Shown: positions 1 through 11,131 of the stretch, in pieces
Layout of the letters: every line of letters begins with the position of its first letter
Numbering within the stretch: position 1 is the stretch's first letter
Origin: Pseudalkalibacillus decolorationis
GTDB taxonomy: Bacteria; Bacillota; Bacilli; Bacillales; Fictibacillaceae
Assembly (NCBI RefSeq): GCF_024609785.1
Contig: NZ_JANHJQ010000038.1
Location: forward strand, 1,877-37,166
Reading direction: 5' to 3'
Length of the DNA stretch: 35,290 bases
Program-made: the position numbers and the translations under genes
Notes under the pieces: generated by a model
The model's database searches: none
What the model was told of the DNA's origin: nothing
What the model saw: the letters and a program-made list of their open reading frames with translations, nothing else

Positions 1-86
1 ACTGAAATGATCCAAGTGGTTGGGCGCTGAAGCTGGACATTACATCCATGCCGCAAACTTTTATACTTTCTTTACTCGTAAGAAAA
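1..86 (-). repeat. Dispersed intergenic repeat, family R1, copy 1 (cut by window edge)
   Basis: Read on the minus strand, this stretch starts with the motif taaagaaagtataaa and continues through a segment closely matching the first ~60 bases of the copies at 21481 and 28183, including the shared word cagcttcagcgcc. It lies just beyond the gyrA terminator in the direction of gyrA transcription. The rest of the copy is outside the window. Resemblance to intergenic repeats common in Bacillus genomes is from memory and was not searched. Confidence 0.75.
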
Positions 87-87
87 G

Positions 88-144
88 GATGACCCAAAAG
101 AAAAGTCGACTTTAATTCGTCGACCAGGTCTCTTTTGGGCCATC
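88..144 (-). terminator. Bidirectional-looking terminator after gyrA
   Basis: Two nested inverted repeats follow the gyrA stop: an outer stem of gatg-acccaaaaga with its complement near 131-144, and an inner gtcgac/gtcgac stem at 105-124. Read on the minus strand the distal arm is followed by a T-rich stretch. It would end the gyrB-gyrA transcript. Confidence 0.7.
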
Positions 145-154
145 CCAAGGTTCG

Positions 155-2749
155 TTAATCTTCGGTTGGGTCGTTTTCTGTATTGTCTTTTTCTTCCTCA
201 ACTGAGTCGTTCTCTTCTGAATGATTCTCTTCACTATTGATATCGGTTGTTTCCGAATCCTCTTGAAGGGCTTTTGTTGAATCAACTTCATCGTTTTCAA
301 GTGCCTCATTGTCTTCCTCGTCAACACCATCAACAATAGCAATCGTAGCAACATCAACTTCTTCGTTTAATTTGATAAGGCGAACCCCTTGTGTATTTCT
401 ACCATATTGAGAAATATCTTGTGCCGCCATTCGGATTACAACCCCTGTAGTTGTAATAATCATGATATCTTGTTCTGAAGTAACCGTTTTAAGCGCAATC
501 ACGTTCCCATTTCGTTCTGTTATATGGCATGTTCGCAGTCCAATTCCTCCACGGGACTGGACACGATATTCGTCCATTGGTGTTCGTTTTCCGAATCCTT
601 GCTCCGTTACGATTAGGATATCTCGCTCTTCTTCTGAAAGAATTTCCATACCAATAACATAATCGCCTTCTCGGAGTGAGATACCTTTAACACCTGTTGC
701 CGTACGACCCATTGATCGAACGTCCGTTTCGGCGAATCGAACAGCCATACCGTTGTTTGTACCAAAAATGATATCCTTATTGCCATCCGTTAGACGTACA
801 CTAATTAATTCGTCTTCTTCACGTAAGTTAATGGCGAAAAGCCCACCACGCCTGATATTTGCAAAGGCAGATAACGTTGAACGTTTACAAATTCCTTCTT
901 TCGTTCCAAAGCAGAGATACCAATCGTCGACAAATTCTTCAACTGGAATTATCGCAGAGATAGACTCTCCTTTTTCAATTTGTAAAAGGTTGATGATCGG
1001 AATACCCTTAGCTGTTCTTCCAAGCTCAGGAATTTCATATCCTTTCAGGCGATAGACCTTTCCACGATTTGAGAAAAATAAAATCGTATTATGCGTATTG
1101 GTTGTAAGGAGATGTTCAACGAAATCGTCATCGTTCGTCCCCATTCCTTGAATACCTCTTCCGCCCCGTTTTTGTGCACGGTACGTTGAAAGTGGTAAAC
1201 GCTTGATATATCCATTATGCGTTACTGTTATTGCGATTTGTTGACGAGGAATGAGGTCTTCATCCTCAATCATATTTTCACCAATCGTAATTTCAGTACG
1301 ACGAACATTGTCGTACTTCTCTTTGATCTCCGTTAACTCTGTGCGGATGATTCCTAGAACCTTCTCATCATCAGCTAGGATTTCCTTTAATTCGCCAATC
1401 AATTTTAAAAGATCCTGATATTCCCCTTCAATTTTATCTCGTTCAAGACCAGTAAGACGTTGTAACCTCATATCGAGGATTGCCTGTGCTTGTTCATGGG
1501 ATAGCGAGAAATTCTCCATTAGTCCATCACGAGCAATATCGGTTGTCCGTGAGCCTCGGATTAAGGCAATAATTTCATCGATATGGTCCAGCGCAATCCG
1601 CAATCCTTCAAGAATATGTGCACGTGCTTCTGCCTTTTTGAGGTCAAAAATTGTACGGCGACGAATAACTTCCTGTTGGTGTTTCAAATAATAATAAAGA
1701 CATTCCTTCAAGTTAAGGACTTTAGGTTGTCCATCCACAAGAGCAAGAAGGTTGATACCGAAGCTCGTTTGAAGTGCCGTCTGCTTGTATAAATTATTTA
1801 AAAGAACATTTGCATTCGCATCACGGCGGACTTCAATAACAATCCGCATTCCGTTACGATCCGACTCATCACGAAGATCTGAGATGCCTTCAATTCGTTT
1901 ATCACGAACAAGTTCAGCAATTTTTTCGATAAGTTTCGCCTTATTAACCTGGTATGGAATTTCATGGACGATTATCGCCTTTTTCCCATTATCACGTTCT
2001 TCAATTTCAGCCTTCGCGCGGGTCATAATCGAGCCGCGTCCAGTTGTATAGGCACGGCGGATTCCTTCTCGCCCTAAGATTTCACCACCAGTTGGAAAAT
2101 CCGGACCAGGAATATAATCCATTAATTCTGTTATATCTATATCAGGATTATGACTTAATGCGAGAACACCATCAATGACTTCCCCTAAATGATGAGGCGG
2201 AATATTGGTCGCCATTCCCACTGCAATCCCTGCTGCACCATTTACGAGCAGATTCGGAAAGCGCCCAGGCAAGACGACGGGTTCGTGCTCACTTCCATCG
2301 TAGTTTTCGCGATAGTCTATAGTATCTTTGTGGATGTCACGGATCATTTCCATTGCGATCTTGGACATACGGGCTTCTGTATAACGCATCGCAGCCGCTG
2401 CATCTCCGTCGACAGAACCGAAATTACCATGTCCATCGATTAGCATCTGTCTGTAGTTGAAATCCTGTGCCATTCGAACCATCGCATCATAGACGGCGGT
2501 ATCACCGTGTGGATGGTATTTACCAATAACTTCTCCGACAATACGGGCGGACTTTTTGTAAGCTTTCTCCGCCGTCATGCCGAGATCATTCATTGCATAT
2601 AGAATTCGACGATGAACGGGTTTAAGGCCGTCTCTTACATCTGGCAGAGCACGGCTTACGATAACGCTCATCGCATAATCCATAAATGAGGTTCTAATTT
2701 CCTCGCTTATATTGATTTCTTTCTTACGAGATTGTTCGATATCGGCCAT
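155..2749 (-). CDS. gyrA: DNA gyrase subunit A
   Basis: Breakage-reunion subunit of the A2B2 type II topoisomerase that introduces negative supercoils ahead of replication and transcription. The N-terminal half has the winged-helix/tower region with [10 protein letters not shown]; Tyr123 is the catalytic tyrosine. The quinolone region reads [10 protein letters not shown], so residue 84 is Thr where B. subtilis and E. coli have Ser. The GyrA box QKRGGRG marks the C-terminal DNA-wrapping beta-pinwheel. At 864 residues it is longer than B. subtilis GyrA (about 820); the extra length is a roughly 55-residue very acidic tail rich in Glu, Asp and Asn. ATG follows a GGAGG site (tggaggtagtcggg). It lies 59 bases downstream of gyrB, probably co-transcribed. 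Identification is certain; the role of the tail is unknown. Confidence 0.98.
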   Translation of the reverse strand: MADIEQSRKKEINISEEIRTSFMDYAMSVIVSRALPDVRDGLKPVHRRILYAMNDLGMTAEKAYKKSARIVGEVIGKYHPHGDTAVYDAMVRMAQDFNYRQMLIDGHGNFGSVDGDAAAAMRYTEARMSKIAMEMIRDIHKDTIDYRENYDGSEHEPVVLPGRFPNLLVNGAAGIAVGMATNIPPHHLGEVIDGVLALSHNPDIDITELMDYIPGPDFPTGGEILGREGIRRAYTTGRGSIMTRAKAEIEERDNGKKAIIVHEIPYQVNKAKLIEKIAELVRDKRIEGISDLRDESDRNGMRIVIEVRRDANANVLLNNLYKQTALQTSFGINLLALVDGQPKVLNLKECLYYYLKHQQEVIRRRTIFDLKKAEARAHILEGLRIALDHIDEIIALIRGSRTTDIARDGLMENFSLSHEQAQAILDMRLQRLTGLERDKIEGEYQDLLKLIGELKEILADDEKVLGIIRTELTEIKEKYDNVRRTEITIGENMIEDEDLIPRQQIAITVTHNGYIKRLPLSTYRAQKRGGRGIQGMGTNDDDFVEHLLTTNTHNTILFFSNRGKVYRLKGYEIPELGRTAKGIPIINLLQIEKGESISAIIPVEEFVDDWYLCFGTKEGICKRSTLSAFANIRRGGLFAINLREEDELISVRLTDGNKDIIFGTNNGMAVRFAETDVRSMGRTATGVKGISLREGDYVIGMEILSEEERDILIVTEQGFGKRTPMDEYRVQSRGGIGLRTCHITERNGNVIALKTVTSEQDIMIITTTGVVIRMAAQDISQYGRNTQGVRLIKLNEEVDVATIAIVDGVDEEDNEALENDEVDSTKALQEDSETTDINSEENHSEENDSVEEEKDNTENDPTED

Positions 2750-2808
2750 TCCCGACTACCTCCAATTAACTTCTTAACTTCGTTGTAAAAAAGCTTTTTT
2801 ATAATCGA

Positions 2809-4737
<1,929 letters not shown>

Positions 4738-4783
4738 CTACTTCTTTATTCGAACAGCTAAGAATTATATATTTTCGACTTCC

Positions 4784-5050
4784 TCAACGATTTAGTAATC
4801 TTTCGAAGTTACGGTCAATCTTTGCCCGACGCTTCAATGTTACTGAAGATAATGGGGACAAGTACACCTCTTCTGTAGTTAAGACGATCGATTTGATTAA
4901 CTCGGGACTGATTGTAACGAGATTATTATTGTTGGAATGATAGTTTAGAAAGTCTTTCGTTTCTTCAGATTCATTGGCAATCTCATAATCAAAGATTGCA
5001 ACGACATTACTAGCTTGTACGACCATGTTTTCTCCTATATGGATAAACAT
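4784..5050 (-). CDS. remB: Extracellular matrix regulator RemB-type protein (DUF370)
   Basis: Small protein of the DUF370 family occupying the position of B. subtilis yaaB/remB between recF and gyrB. The N-terminus MFIHIGENMVV and the later segment YLSPLSSVTLKRR match the family pattern. In B. subtilis RemB contributes to activation of biofilm-matrix genes; that role is transferred by position and similarity only. The start chosen is the ATG at 5050, six bases after GAGGTG. Upstream in-frame GTG and ATG codons at 5059 and 5056 sit on the ribosome site. The site overlaps the recF stop, so translation is probably coupled. The 88 residues are slightly more than in B. subtilis. Confidence 0.85.
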   Translation of the reverse strand: MFIHIGENMVVQASNVVAIFDYEIANESEETKDFLNYHSNNNNLVTISPELIKSIVLTTEEVYLSPLSSVTLKRRAKIDRNFERLLNR

Positions 5051-5060
5051 ATGCATCACC

Positions 5061-6182
5061 TCACTTTACAATCGTTGCAGTCCCTTGATGAACATCAAAT
5101 AGGCTAGCGTTCTTTAACGTGTTGTGTTCAATGCCTTCAACACTCGTCGTTGTGACAAAGGTTTGTACCTTTCCCTCTATCGTGTTCAGCAGATGAGATT
5201 GTCTGCTATCATCAAGCTCCGATAAAACGTCATCTAACAGCAAAAGGGGATACTCACCGACTTCAGCTTTAATCAATTCGATCTCCGCTAATTTTAAAGA
5301 AAGGGCGGTTGTACGTTGCTGACCTTGAGAACCGTATGTCTGCACATCCTTTCCATTCACATAAAGAACGAGGTCATCACGGTGGGGCCCGGCCATCGTC
5401 GTACCGCGTTCCATTTCTTTTTCTTTTATTTTATCAAATTTTTCATTATACTCTTCTATCATTTTCGTCATATCTAGTGAATCTGATACATGTACCGTCG
5501 ATTTGTATTGGATTTCTAGTAATTCTTTCTCTTTTGTAATGCCTTGATGGATCGGTACAGCCCATCCTTTTAACATATCGAGAAATTGATACCGTTTTTG
5601 AACAATCTTAGTTGCTTGTTCAATCAACTGTTCTGTAAGGATATCAAGCATGATTTGGTTCTCATTGGTTCGTTTCCGCTGTAATTCTCTTAACAAATGG
5701 TTTCGTTGCAGAAGAATTTTTTGATATTGGTTTAAGTGATGTAAATAGAGTGGACTGATCTGGCCAATTTCCATATCAATAAAACGACGTCGCACCTGAG
5801 GACTTCCCTTTACTAAGTTAAGATCCTCAGGTGCAAACATGACGATGTTCAATGCGCCGATATAGTCTGTTAATCGTCTTTGTTCGATGTGATTGTATTT
5901 TGCTTTCTTACCCTTTTGGCTAATTACAATTTGTAAAGATAATGGACCGTTTCTTTTTTGGACCCTACCTTCTATTTTACCATACTCACAGTCCCAACGT
6001 ATTAATTCTTTATCACGAGGGGTTCGATGTGATTTTGCAAACCCAAGGACATAGATCGCTTCCATGATATTTGTTTTCCCTTGGGCATTTTCCCCGATAA
6101 AAACATTGACATTATCTTTGAATTCCAATACTTCGGAATCATAATTTCGATAGTTTTTGATTTGCAGTTCTTCTAGATACAA
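5061..6182 (-). CDS. recF: DNA replication and repair protein RecF
   Basis: SMC-like ATPase that helps load RecA at single-strand gaps, with RecO and RecR. Visible motifs are the Walker [10 protein letters not shown] at residues 30-38, the ABC signature region [17 protein letters not shown], and the Walker [13 protein letters not shown]. The length of 373 residues fits the family (about 370). The start is a TTG seven bases after a GGGGG ribosome site; the next residues [13 protein letters not shown] match the usual RecF N-terminus, which supports this start. It lies 14 bases after yaaA and touches remB. Confidence 0.97.
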   Translation of the reverse strand: MYLEELQIKNYRNYDSEVLEFKDNVNVFIGENAQGKTNIMEAIYVLGFAKSHRTPRDKELIRWDCEYGKIEGRVQKRNGPLSLQIVISQKGKKAKYNHIEQRRLTDYIGALNIVMFAPEDLNLVKGSPQVRRRFIDMEIGQISPLYLHHLNQYQKILLQRNHLLRELQRKRTNENQIMLDILTEQLIEQATKIVQKRYQFLDMLKGWAVPIHQGITKEKELLEIQYKSTVHVSDSLDMTKMIEEYNEKFDKIKEKEMERGTTMAGPHRDDLVLYVNGKDVQTYGSQGQQRTTALSLKLAEIELIKAEVGEYPLLLLDDVLSELDDSRQSHLLNTIEGKVQTFVTTTSVEGIEHNTLKNASLFDVHQGTATIVK

Positions 6183-6196
6183 AGGGAAACCCCCAT

Positions 6197-6409
6197 TCAG
6201 CGTGTTACAACAAACGTTCCGGCTGCAGGTATTGTAATGGTATCTCCTTCATACAGCTTCTTACCACGTCGCTGTTCGAGCTCTTCATTTACGAATACCT
6301 CATGCTCTGCCAAATACCATTTTACCATGCCACCCGACTGAATCACATCTGCTTGTTTCAGCAACTGGCCAAGGGTAATGTACTCCGTCGTGATTTGAAT
6401 TTCTTTCAT
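6197..6409 (-). CDS. yaaA: S4-domain RNA-binding protein YaaA
   Basis: A 70-residue protein that is almost entirely an S4 RNA-binding fold: [22 protein letters not shown], then [21 protein letters not shown], the typical S4 turn. It sits between dnaN and recF as in B. subtilis, where the homologue is associated with ribosome assembly. It begins at ATG 12 bases downstream of an AGGAGG-like site and is followed closely by recF. A terminator lies between dnaN and this gene, so it may begin its own transcript. Confidence 0.93.
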   Translation of the reverse strand: MKEIQITTEYITLGQLLKQADVIQSGGMVKWYLAEHEVFVNEELEQRRGKKLYEGDTITIPAAGTFVVTR

Positions 6410-6445
6410 TTTCTTTACCTCCTCTTTTATACTTTCTTATCTTCT

Positions 6446-6483
6446 AAAGAAAAGCTACCAGGACATGTGTGTCACTAGTAGCT
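6446..6483 (-). terminator. Terminator between dnaN and yaaA
   Basis: On the minus strand agctac pairs with gtagct, with an inner gaca/tgtc stem, followed by tttcttt. Just beyond it the motif gataagaaagtataaa appears again on the minus strand, without a full repeat copy. It would at least partly end the dnaA-dnaN transcript. Confidence 0.65.
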
Positions 6484-6492
6484 CCCTTTTCG

Positions 6493-7635
6493 TTAGTAGG
6501 TTCGAACAGGTAAAATAAGTTGTTTAATTGTTCGTTCGTCTAATGGAGTAAGAACAAATGGGCGCATGGCACCAGTGAATTTAATTTTCACTTCTGTGCA
6601 ATCCATTGCTTTTAGCGCATCCATCATATATTTTGCACTAAATGAAATTTTTACTTCTTCTCCATCTAGGGATTCTGTCGAAACATGTTCGAATACTTTC
6701 CCGATTTCAGGAGAGTTCGAGGAAATTTCTAATTGATCGTTTTCGATTGTTGCAAGTTTAACGACATTGTTTCGTCCTTCTCTTGCTAGCAAGGAGGCAC
6801 GATCAATGGCTTGTAAAAATTCCTTTGTCGTAATCACCATCTCTGTTTTACTATCAGTTGGAATTAATTTTGACGTATCCGGATAATTCCCATCAAGTAA
6901 TCTTGAGAAAAAAAAGATGTTCTTTGCCTTAAATAAAACTTGGCTCTCGGTTACAACGATATCGACAAGTTCACTTGAATCATCAAGAATTTTAGATAAT
7001 TCATTTAAGCTTTTACCAGGGATAACCACATTGTTAAAGACTAACTCATCAGATAAGGCTTCTATTGCAGCACTTCGCGATGCTAGTCGATGACTATCTG
7101 TTGCCACGCAATTTAGCACCCCATCTTCAATATGCCAGTTTACACCTGTCAAGATTGGGCGTGTTTCTGAGGTGGACACCGCAAAAACAGTTTGCCTTAT
7201 CACTGTTCTTAATAAATCCGCCTGTACACTGAATCGGTTATCTGCTTGTACCTCTGGTAATCTTGGATATTCCTGTGGATCGAGTCCATTTAAATTAAAT
7301 TCAGATGAGCCAGATCGAATTCGTGTTGCAAACCTGTCATACACTTCAATTTCTACCTTTGAGCCCGGCAACTTTTTGACGATTTCTGAGAAAAAACGTG
7401 CTTGTAAGACGATGCTTCCAGCCTTTTGGATCTCAACATTTTGGTAGTCCTCCTCCTCGGCTGGAACGTATCGCTCAATTGATATATCTGAGTCACTACC
7501 TGTTAATGTTACCCCATCTTCGTGTGCGTCAATTTTTATCCCCGTCAAGATTGGAATCGTTGTTCTTGTGGTAACGGCTTTCATCACATCTTGTACACTA
7601 TCTACAAGCTGATCCCGATTCATAACGAATTTCAT
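6493..7635 (-). CDS. dnaN: DNA polymerase III beta subunit (sliding clamp)
   Basis: Ring-shaped processivity clamp that tethers polymerase III to DNA and recruits repair and regulatory factors. The protein has 380 residues in three repeated clamp domains. Strongly conserved segments include TRTTIPILTGIKI near residues 22-34, ETRPILTGVNW in the middle domain, ATDSHRLA, SRLLDGNYPDT and the C-terminal QLILPVRTY. The ATG start gives MKFVMNRDQLVDSVQDV, aligned with other Bacillus clamps. It lies 239 bases downstream of dnaA across the origin unwinding region, so it is co-transcribed with dnaA or served by a promoter in that gap. Confidence 0.98.
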   Translation of the reverse strand: MKFVMNRDQLVDSVQDVMKAVTTRTTIPILTGIKIDAHEDGVTLTGSDSDISIERYVPAEEEDYQNVEIQKAGSIVLQARFFSEIVKKLPGSKVEIEVYDRFATRIRSGSSEFNLNGLDPQEYPRLPEVQADNRFSVQADLLRTVIRQTVFAVSTSETRPILTGVNWHIEDGVLNCVATDSHRLASRSAAIEALSDELVFNNVVIPGKSLNELSKILDDSSELVDIVVTESQVLFKAKNIFFFSRLLDGNYPDTSKLIPTDSKTEMVITTKEFLQAIDRASLLAREGRNNVVKLATIENDQLEISSNSPEIGKVFEHVSTESLDGEEVKISFSAKYMMDALKAMDCTEVKIKFTGAMRPFVLTPLDERTIKQLILPVRTY

Positions 7636-7707
7636 GAATTCATTTCCCCCTCAGTTCTGGACTATTTCAGAATCCAGACATTCCGTTCATTTTCATGTCT
7701 AAATTAC

Positions 7708-7862
7708 AGGTATATATTATTTATTAATTTATAAAAAAATAGTAGTAATATTAGTAGGGCCTGTGATTTTGTGGATAACCATAGCCGAACCCTTGCTACG
7801 ACAGTTTTCCACATGTGGATAGACTGTGAATAAAATCAGTCGAACTCTGAAAATTATACACA
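7708..7862 (-). other. oriC unwinding region with DnaA boxes and DnaA-trio
   Basis: Between dnaA and dnaN. DnaA boxes matching TTATNCACA are at 7770-7778 (minus, perfect), 7825-7833 (minus) and 7854-7862 (plus), with one-mismatch boxes at 7805-7813 and 7814-7822. Reading from the 7770 box toward dnaN on the minus strand there is a GC-rich patch (aggccc), then tactaatattactactat at about 7741-7758, a run of DnaA-trio triplets, then roughly 30 bases of nearly pure A+T (7708-7740). This box, GC patch, trio, AT-rich order is the basal unwinding system described for B. subtilis. Confidence 0.85.
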
Positions 7863-7874
7863 ATTGTACACAGC

Positions 7875-9230
7875 CTAATTTTTCAACAAATCACAGATTT
7901 CCTTCACTTGGTTTTGCAACTGTTGATCAGTCGCAAGTAATCTGGAGATTTTTTCATGAGCATGAATGACTGTAGTATGATCACGACCGCCAAATTCTTC
8001 ACCAATTTTCGGTAAGGAGAAATCGGTTAATTCCCTAGAAAGATACATAGCGATTTGCCTGGGGAATGCTACGGATTTCGTTCGTTTTTTTGCTTTAAAG
8101 TCTTCAAGTTTCACAGTAAAGTGTTCGCCAACACGTTCTTGTATATCATAGATTGTAATTGTTCTTGGCTTTGAAGATGGAATAATGTCCTTTAGAGCCT
8201 CAGCAGCAAGGTCGGCATTCATATCCTGATTAATTAAGGAGGAGTAGGCGACAACTCGAATTAAAGCGCCTTCTAATTCACGAATATTCGTATCAATCTG
8301 GTTCGCAATATAAAGCATCACTTCGTTTGGAATATCGAGTCCCTCAGCCTTTGCCTTTTTACGTAAAATTGCAATCCGAGTCTCCAGATCAGGTGGCGTA
8401 ATGTCTGTAATAAGTCCCCATTCAAAACGTGAACGTAAACGGTCCTCCAGCGTAGGAATTTCTTTTGGTGGACGATCACTTGAAATGACAATTTGTTTGC
8501 TTTCTTCATGCAACGTGTTGAAGGTATGGAAAAATTCCTCCTGGGTTTGTTCTTTTCCGGCGAGGAACTGAATATCATCAATCAACAAGACATCGACACT
8601 TCGAAATTTATTACGGAAATCTACTGTTTTATTATCACGGATGGAATTAATAAATTCATTTGTAAACTTTTCAGATGATAGATAGACTACTTTTGCACCT
8701 GGATTATGATCAATTACGTAATGTCCAATCGCGTGCATTAAGTGTGTTTTTCCGAGTCCAACGCCCCCATATATAAAGAGCGGGTTATAAGCTTTTGCCG
8801 GTGCTTCAGCAACAGCAAGTGATGCAGCATGGGCAAAACGGTTCCCTGATCCAATGACAAATGTATCAAATGTATATTTTGGATTCAGCATGCTCTGAGT
8901 CAGGTGTTCATCGGTTGAATCTACATTAACTTTTGGCTTTTTTTTCATCGATTGCTCAAAATCCAACTCTTCCTGGGATTGATTTTGAGGAATTATAAAT
9001 TTCACAGTCAACTTTGCTCCCGTAAGGTTGTGTAGTGTCTCAGAAATCAAATTAGAATATCTAGATTCCAACCAATCACGTGCAAACTCGTTTGGAGCAG
9101 TTACCACTAAAGTGTCTTCCTGTAATGAATGAGCTGTTGTTGACTTCAGCCAAGTCTCAAAACTAGGCTTGCTTAGCTTTTTTTCAATTTCAGATAAGAC
9201 CTTATTCCATAAATCTGTAATATTCTCCAT
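7875..9230 (-). CDS. dnaA: Chromosomal replication initiator DnaA
   Basis: AAA+ initiator that binds DnaA boxes and melts oriC. Domain I is at about residues 1-85, with a short linker to about 115. The AAA+ domain carries Walker [10 protein letters not shown] at 155-163 and Walker [10 protein letters not shown] at 214-222. The C-terminal helix-turn-helix domain ends with the DnaA signature [14 protein letters not shown] near 415-428. Length is 451 residues against 446 in B. subtilis. The ATG is preceded by aggagggtgagag, a strong ribosome site. Boxes on both sides, one overlapping the likely promoter, imply autoregulation. Confidence 0.98.
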   Translation of the reverse strand: MENITDLWNKVLSEIEKKLSKPSFETWLKSTTAHSLQEDTLVVTAPNEFARDWLESRYSNLISETLHNLTGAKLTVKFIIPQNQSQEELDFEQSMKKKPKVNVDSTDEHLTQSMLNPKYTFDTFVIGSGNRFAHAASLAVAEAPAKAYNPLFIYGGVGLGKTHLMHAIGHYVIDHNPGAKVVYLSSEKFTNEFINSIRDNKTVDFRNKFRSVDVLLIDDIQFLAGKEQTQEEFFHTFNTLHEESKQIVISSDRPPKEIPTLEDRLRSRFEWGLITDITPPDLETRIAILRKKAKAEGLDIPNEVMLYIANQIDTNIRELEGALIRVVAYSSLINQDMNADLAAEALKDIIPSSKPRTITIYDIQERVGEHFTVKLEDFKAKKRTKSVAFPRQIAMYLSRELTDFSLPKIGEEFGGRDHTTVIHAHEKISRLLATDQQLQNQVKEICDLLKN

Positions 9231-9330
9231 CTCTCACCCTCCTTCATTTCAAAAAAATGAATTGCCATCCGTATCATTATTTTCAGCTGTACAACATATG
9301 TACACGCTATGAATCGTATATAGATGAATA

Positions 9331-9359
9331 ATTATACTTTACACAGGAATTGTGAATAA
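9331..9359 (-). promoter_or_regulatory. Likely dnaA promoter overlapped by a DnaA box
   Basis: On the minus strand a perfect TATAAT lies at 9331-9336, about 100 bases upstream of dnaA. The -35 region is poor and coincides with a DnaA box (TTATTCACA, 9351-9359), so DnaA binding would directly block the promoter. No better promoter is visible closer to dnaA. Confidence 0.5.
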
Positions 9360-9668
9360 CTATTAATATAGAAGAAACAGAAGTTTTCCGCTGTGTACAC
9401 AAATGTGTGGACAAGCTTATACACACAAGTGTACAAGTGTCCACAGCTTTATCCACACCATGTGGATAAACTATTTCATTGAGGAAGCTTTGAACGAGTT
9501 AAAACACAATAATCATACCAAAACGAGCCGGTAGATGCAATGGATTTTTCTGAGTTATCCACAATCACAACAAGTTGTGGAATAAAGTTTTCCACAACAC
9601 TAGATTTTGTGTGTAAGGTGTCGATAAGGGGTGTGGATAATAACTAATGCCGTCGAAAACTATCCACA
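9351..9668. other. oriC DnaA-box cluster upstream of dnaA
   Basis: Boxes matching TTATNCACA: 9351-9359 (minus), 9417-9425 (plus), 9449-9457 (plus), 9461-9469 (minus), 9555-9563 (plus) and 9632-9640 (minus). One-mismatch boxes: 9406-9414, 9588-9596 and 9660-9668. The pair at 9449 and 9461 forms a close inverted repeat. This corresponds to the incA/incB-type region of the bipartite Bacillus origin. No gene is evident in 9231-10185 apart from the element and promoter listed separately. Confidence 0.9.
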
Positions 9669-9696
9669 GAGAACTGATGTTGTCGATTAAAGAGGT

Positions 9697-9965
9697 TGTT
9701 CAAAAAGTATCCAACTGATAAACGGCGAATTTCTACGTTACTCGGTTTTTCCGGACTTGCACATGGACGTGCTGACTTCGACGTTTTCACAGGACGTGAA
9801 GTACTTAGTCGAAGTTCCATATGCACCTGCGTCTACAAGTTTATTCTTCGAAGCAGGCTTTCTCGGTGCAACTCGCAGCGTTCATGCAAGCATCGCTCGT
9901 CGTTCCGGTCCTCAAAACTGTCGTGCCTTGAACTTCTTGTTTCTGATTCGTCTACTTTTTGAACA
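9697..9965. repeat. MITE-like element with 13-bp terminal inverted repeats in the origin region
   Basis: A 269-bp unit bounded by perfect 13-bp inverted repeats: tgttcaaaaagta at 9697-9709 and tactttttgaaca at 9953-9965. Its base composition (more GC) differs from the AT-rich origin DNA on its left. Reading frames stay open across it on both strands, but the translations resemble no protein I know, no convincing ribosome site precedes them, and I do not call them genes. No clear target duplication is visible. The termini resemble the compact hairpin at 27839. Confidence 0.7.
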
Positions 9966-10108
9966 CGCACTTAAAGTGAAAAAGTGCTGTAAACAGAATA
10001 ATTTTTGTAAAGTAATGACGATACCAAAAAATGTGTCGTTTTTTTACTTGCGCTTTTCTTAATTTCAGAAGTCTGAAATGATGAAGACGAATAGAATCTT
10101 GAAGAAAC

Positions 10109-10137
10109 TTGACAGATAGAGAAGATGTTCTTATAAT
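10109..10137 (+). promoter_or_regulatory. Consensus SigA promoter of rpmH
   Basis: TTGACA at 10109-10114, 17 bases, TATAAT at 10132-10137: a perfect consensus, as expected for a ribosomal protein gene. The start codon is about 48 bases downstream of the -10. Confidence 0.9.
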
Positions 10138-10185
10138 GACTAAGACTGTCTAAAAGCACTTGATATCCTCGGGGAGGTGTAATAC

Positions 10186-10320
10186 ATGAAACCAACATTT
10201 CAACCCAATAATCGTAAGCGTAAAAAGGTACACGGATTCCGTACGCGTATGAGCACGAAAAACGGGCGTAGAGTCCTTGCGAACCGTCGTAGAAAAGGAA
10301 GAAAAGTATTGTCTGCTTAG
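10186..10320 (+). CDS. rpmH: Ribosomal protein L34
   Basis: A 44-residue very basic protein beginning [19 protein letters not shown] and ending [10 protein letters not shown], the hallmark of L34 of the large ribosomal subunit. An ATG follows a strong ribosome site (ggggaggtgt). It has a perfect promoter upstream and a hairpin terminator directly after its stop, which lets L34 be made far in excess of the rnpA product encoded next. It is the first gene of the rightward arm. Confidence 0.98.
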   Translation: MKPTFQPNNRKRKKVHGFRTRMSTKNGRRVLANRRRKGRKVLSA

Positions 10321-10321
10321 G

Positions 10322-10348
10322 CCACTGGTTGATCAGTGGTCTTTTTTC
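10322..10348 (+). terminator. Terminator/attenuator between rpmH and rnpA
   Basis: Stem ccactg/cagtgg (10322-10327 with 10334-10339), loop of six, followed by tctttttt. Partial read-through would limit rnpA expression relative to rpmH. Confidence 0.85.
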
Positions 10349-10352
10349 ACAC

Positions 10353-10440
10353 GTTAAGAAAGTATAAAAATACTTTCTATAGTATAAGTGCAACTAAGGC
10401 TCAGCCGGCGCCAAAGGCTTGGCTTTCCCAAGTTTTCTTT
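10353..10440 (+). repeat. Dispersed intergenic repeat, family R2, copy 1
   Basis: An approximately 90-base unit nearly identical (about three differences) to 28744-28833. It begins gttaagaaagtataaa, contains a small hairpin (gaaagta with tactttc), a GC-rich core around gccggcgcc, and ends ccaagttttcttt. It fills most of the rpmH-rnpA gap and stops just before the rnpA ribosome site. Confidence 0.85.
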
Positions 10441-10455
10441 ACGGAGTGAATCCGA

Positions 10456-10806
10456 ATGACCAAGAATCACCGGATTAAAAAAAATAAAGAATTCCAAGAG
10501 GTTTTTCGAAACGGTGTATCCTTTGCGAACCGTCAATTCGTCGTTTATTACATGGAAAAGTCGGAACAGACATACTTTAGACTCGGTTTATCGGTCAGTA
10601 AGAAAATCGGAAATGCTGTCACTAGAAACCGAATTAAACGCTATGTTCGTGAAGTTTTCCATGAACTAGAAGATGAGATAAAAACATCTTATGATTATGT
10701 GATTATCGCAAGAAAACCAACCTCCTCCATGAATTTTCATGAGGTAAAGAGCAGTTTGATGCATGTCATGAAACGTTCAAAGCTACTGAAGGCGTCGAGG
10801 AGATAG
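10456..10806 (+). CDS. rnpA: Ribonuclease P protein component
   Basis: Basic protein subunit of RNase P, which together with the catalytic RNA cleaves 5' leaders from pre-tRNAs. The family RNR motif appears as [13 protein letters not shown] at residues 56-68, after [14 protein letters not shown]. The 116-residue length is normal. The ATG follows ggagtga by seven bases. Its leader is occupied by the R2 repeat, so any promoter or read-through control lies in or near repeat DNA. It is four bases from yidD. Confidence 0.97.
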   Translation: MTKNHRIKKNKEFQEVFRNGVSFANRQFVVYYMEKSEQTYFRLGLSVSKKIGNAVTRNRIKRYVREVFHELEDEIKTSYDYVIIARKPTSSMNFHEVKSSLMHVMKRSKLLKASRR

Positions 10807-10810
10807 TGGT

Positions 10811-11044
10811 ATGAAACATATAGTGCTGGTACTGATTCAATTTTACCGAAAATGCATCTCACCATTTACTCCGCCAACATGCCGATTTTATCCGACCTGT
10901 TCTTCATACGGATTGGAAGCGATTAAAAGATTCGGTGCGGTTAAGGGGGGATGGCTCACATTGAAGCGTATTTTGAAATGTCATCCCTTTCATCAAGGGG
11001 GAGTGGATCTAGTCCCCGATAAAGATAAGATGAAGCAGGATTGA
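10811..11044 (+). CDS. yidD: Membrane protein insertion efficiency factor YidD
   Basis: A 77-residue protein with the conserved cysteine pattern [15 protein letters not shown] and the later [19 protein letters not shown], diagnostic of YidD (formerly 'alpha-hemolysin family'). YidD is a peripheral membrane factor linked genetically to YidC-dependent insertion. The order rnpA-yidD-yidC is conserved in many bacteria. The ATG lies four bases after rnpA, indicating coupled translation. Confidence 0.95.
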   Translation: MKHIVLVLIQFYRKCISPFTPPTCRFYPTCSSYGLEAIKRFGAVKGGWLTLKRILKCHPFHQGGVDLVPDKDKMKQD

Positions 11045-11131
11045 ATATAAATATCAGTGAAATTCCATATTTATCAGCGTAACGGGAATACCATTTTTCA
11101 TGAAGGTAATGTTGTAAGGAGGATTTAGCAA

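Noticed and set aside
9696-10062. Overlapping open frames of 88 and 101 codons in the oriC-rpmH interval
   Set aside because: They cross the MITE-like element, have no convincing ribosome site, and their translations look like random composition; frames are open on both strands.
11045-11131. Possible MifM-like regulatory leader before spoIIIJ
   Set aside because: No short frame with a ribosome site and an arrest-like sequence is visible; MifM regulates the second YidC paralogue in B. subtilis.
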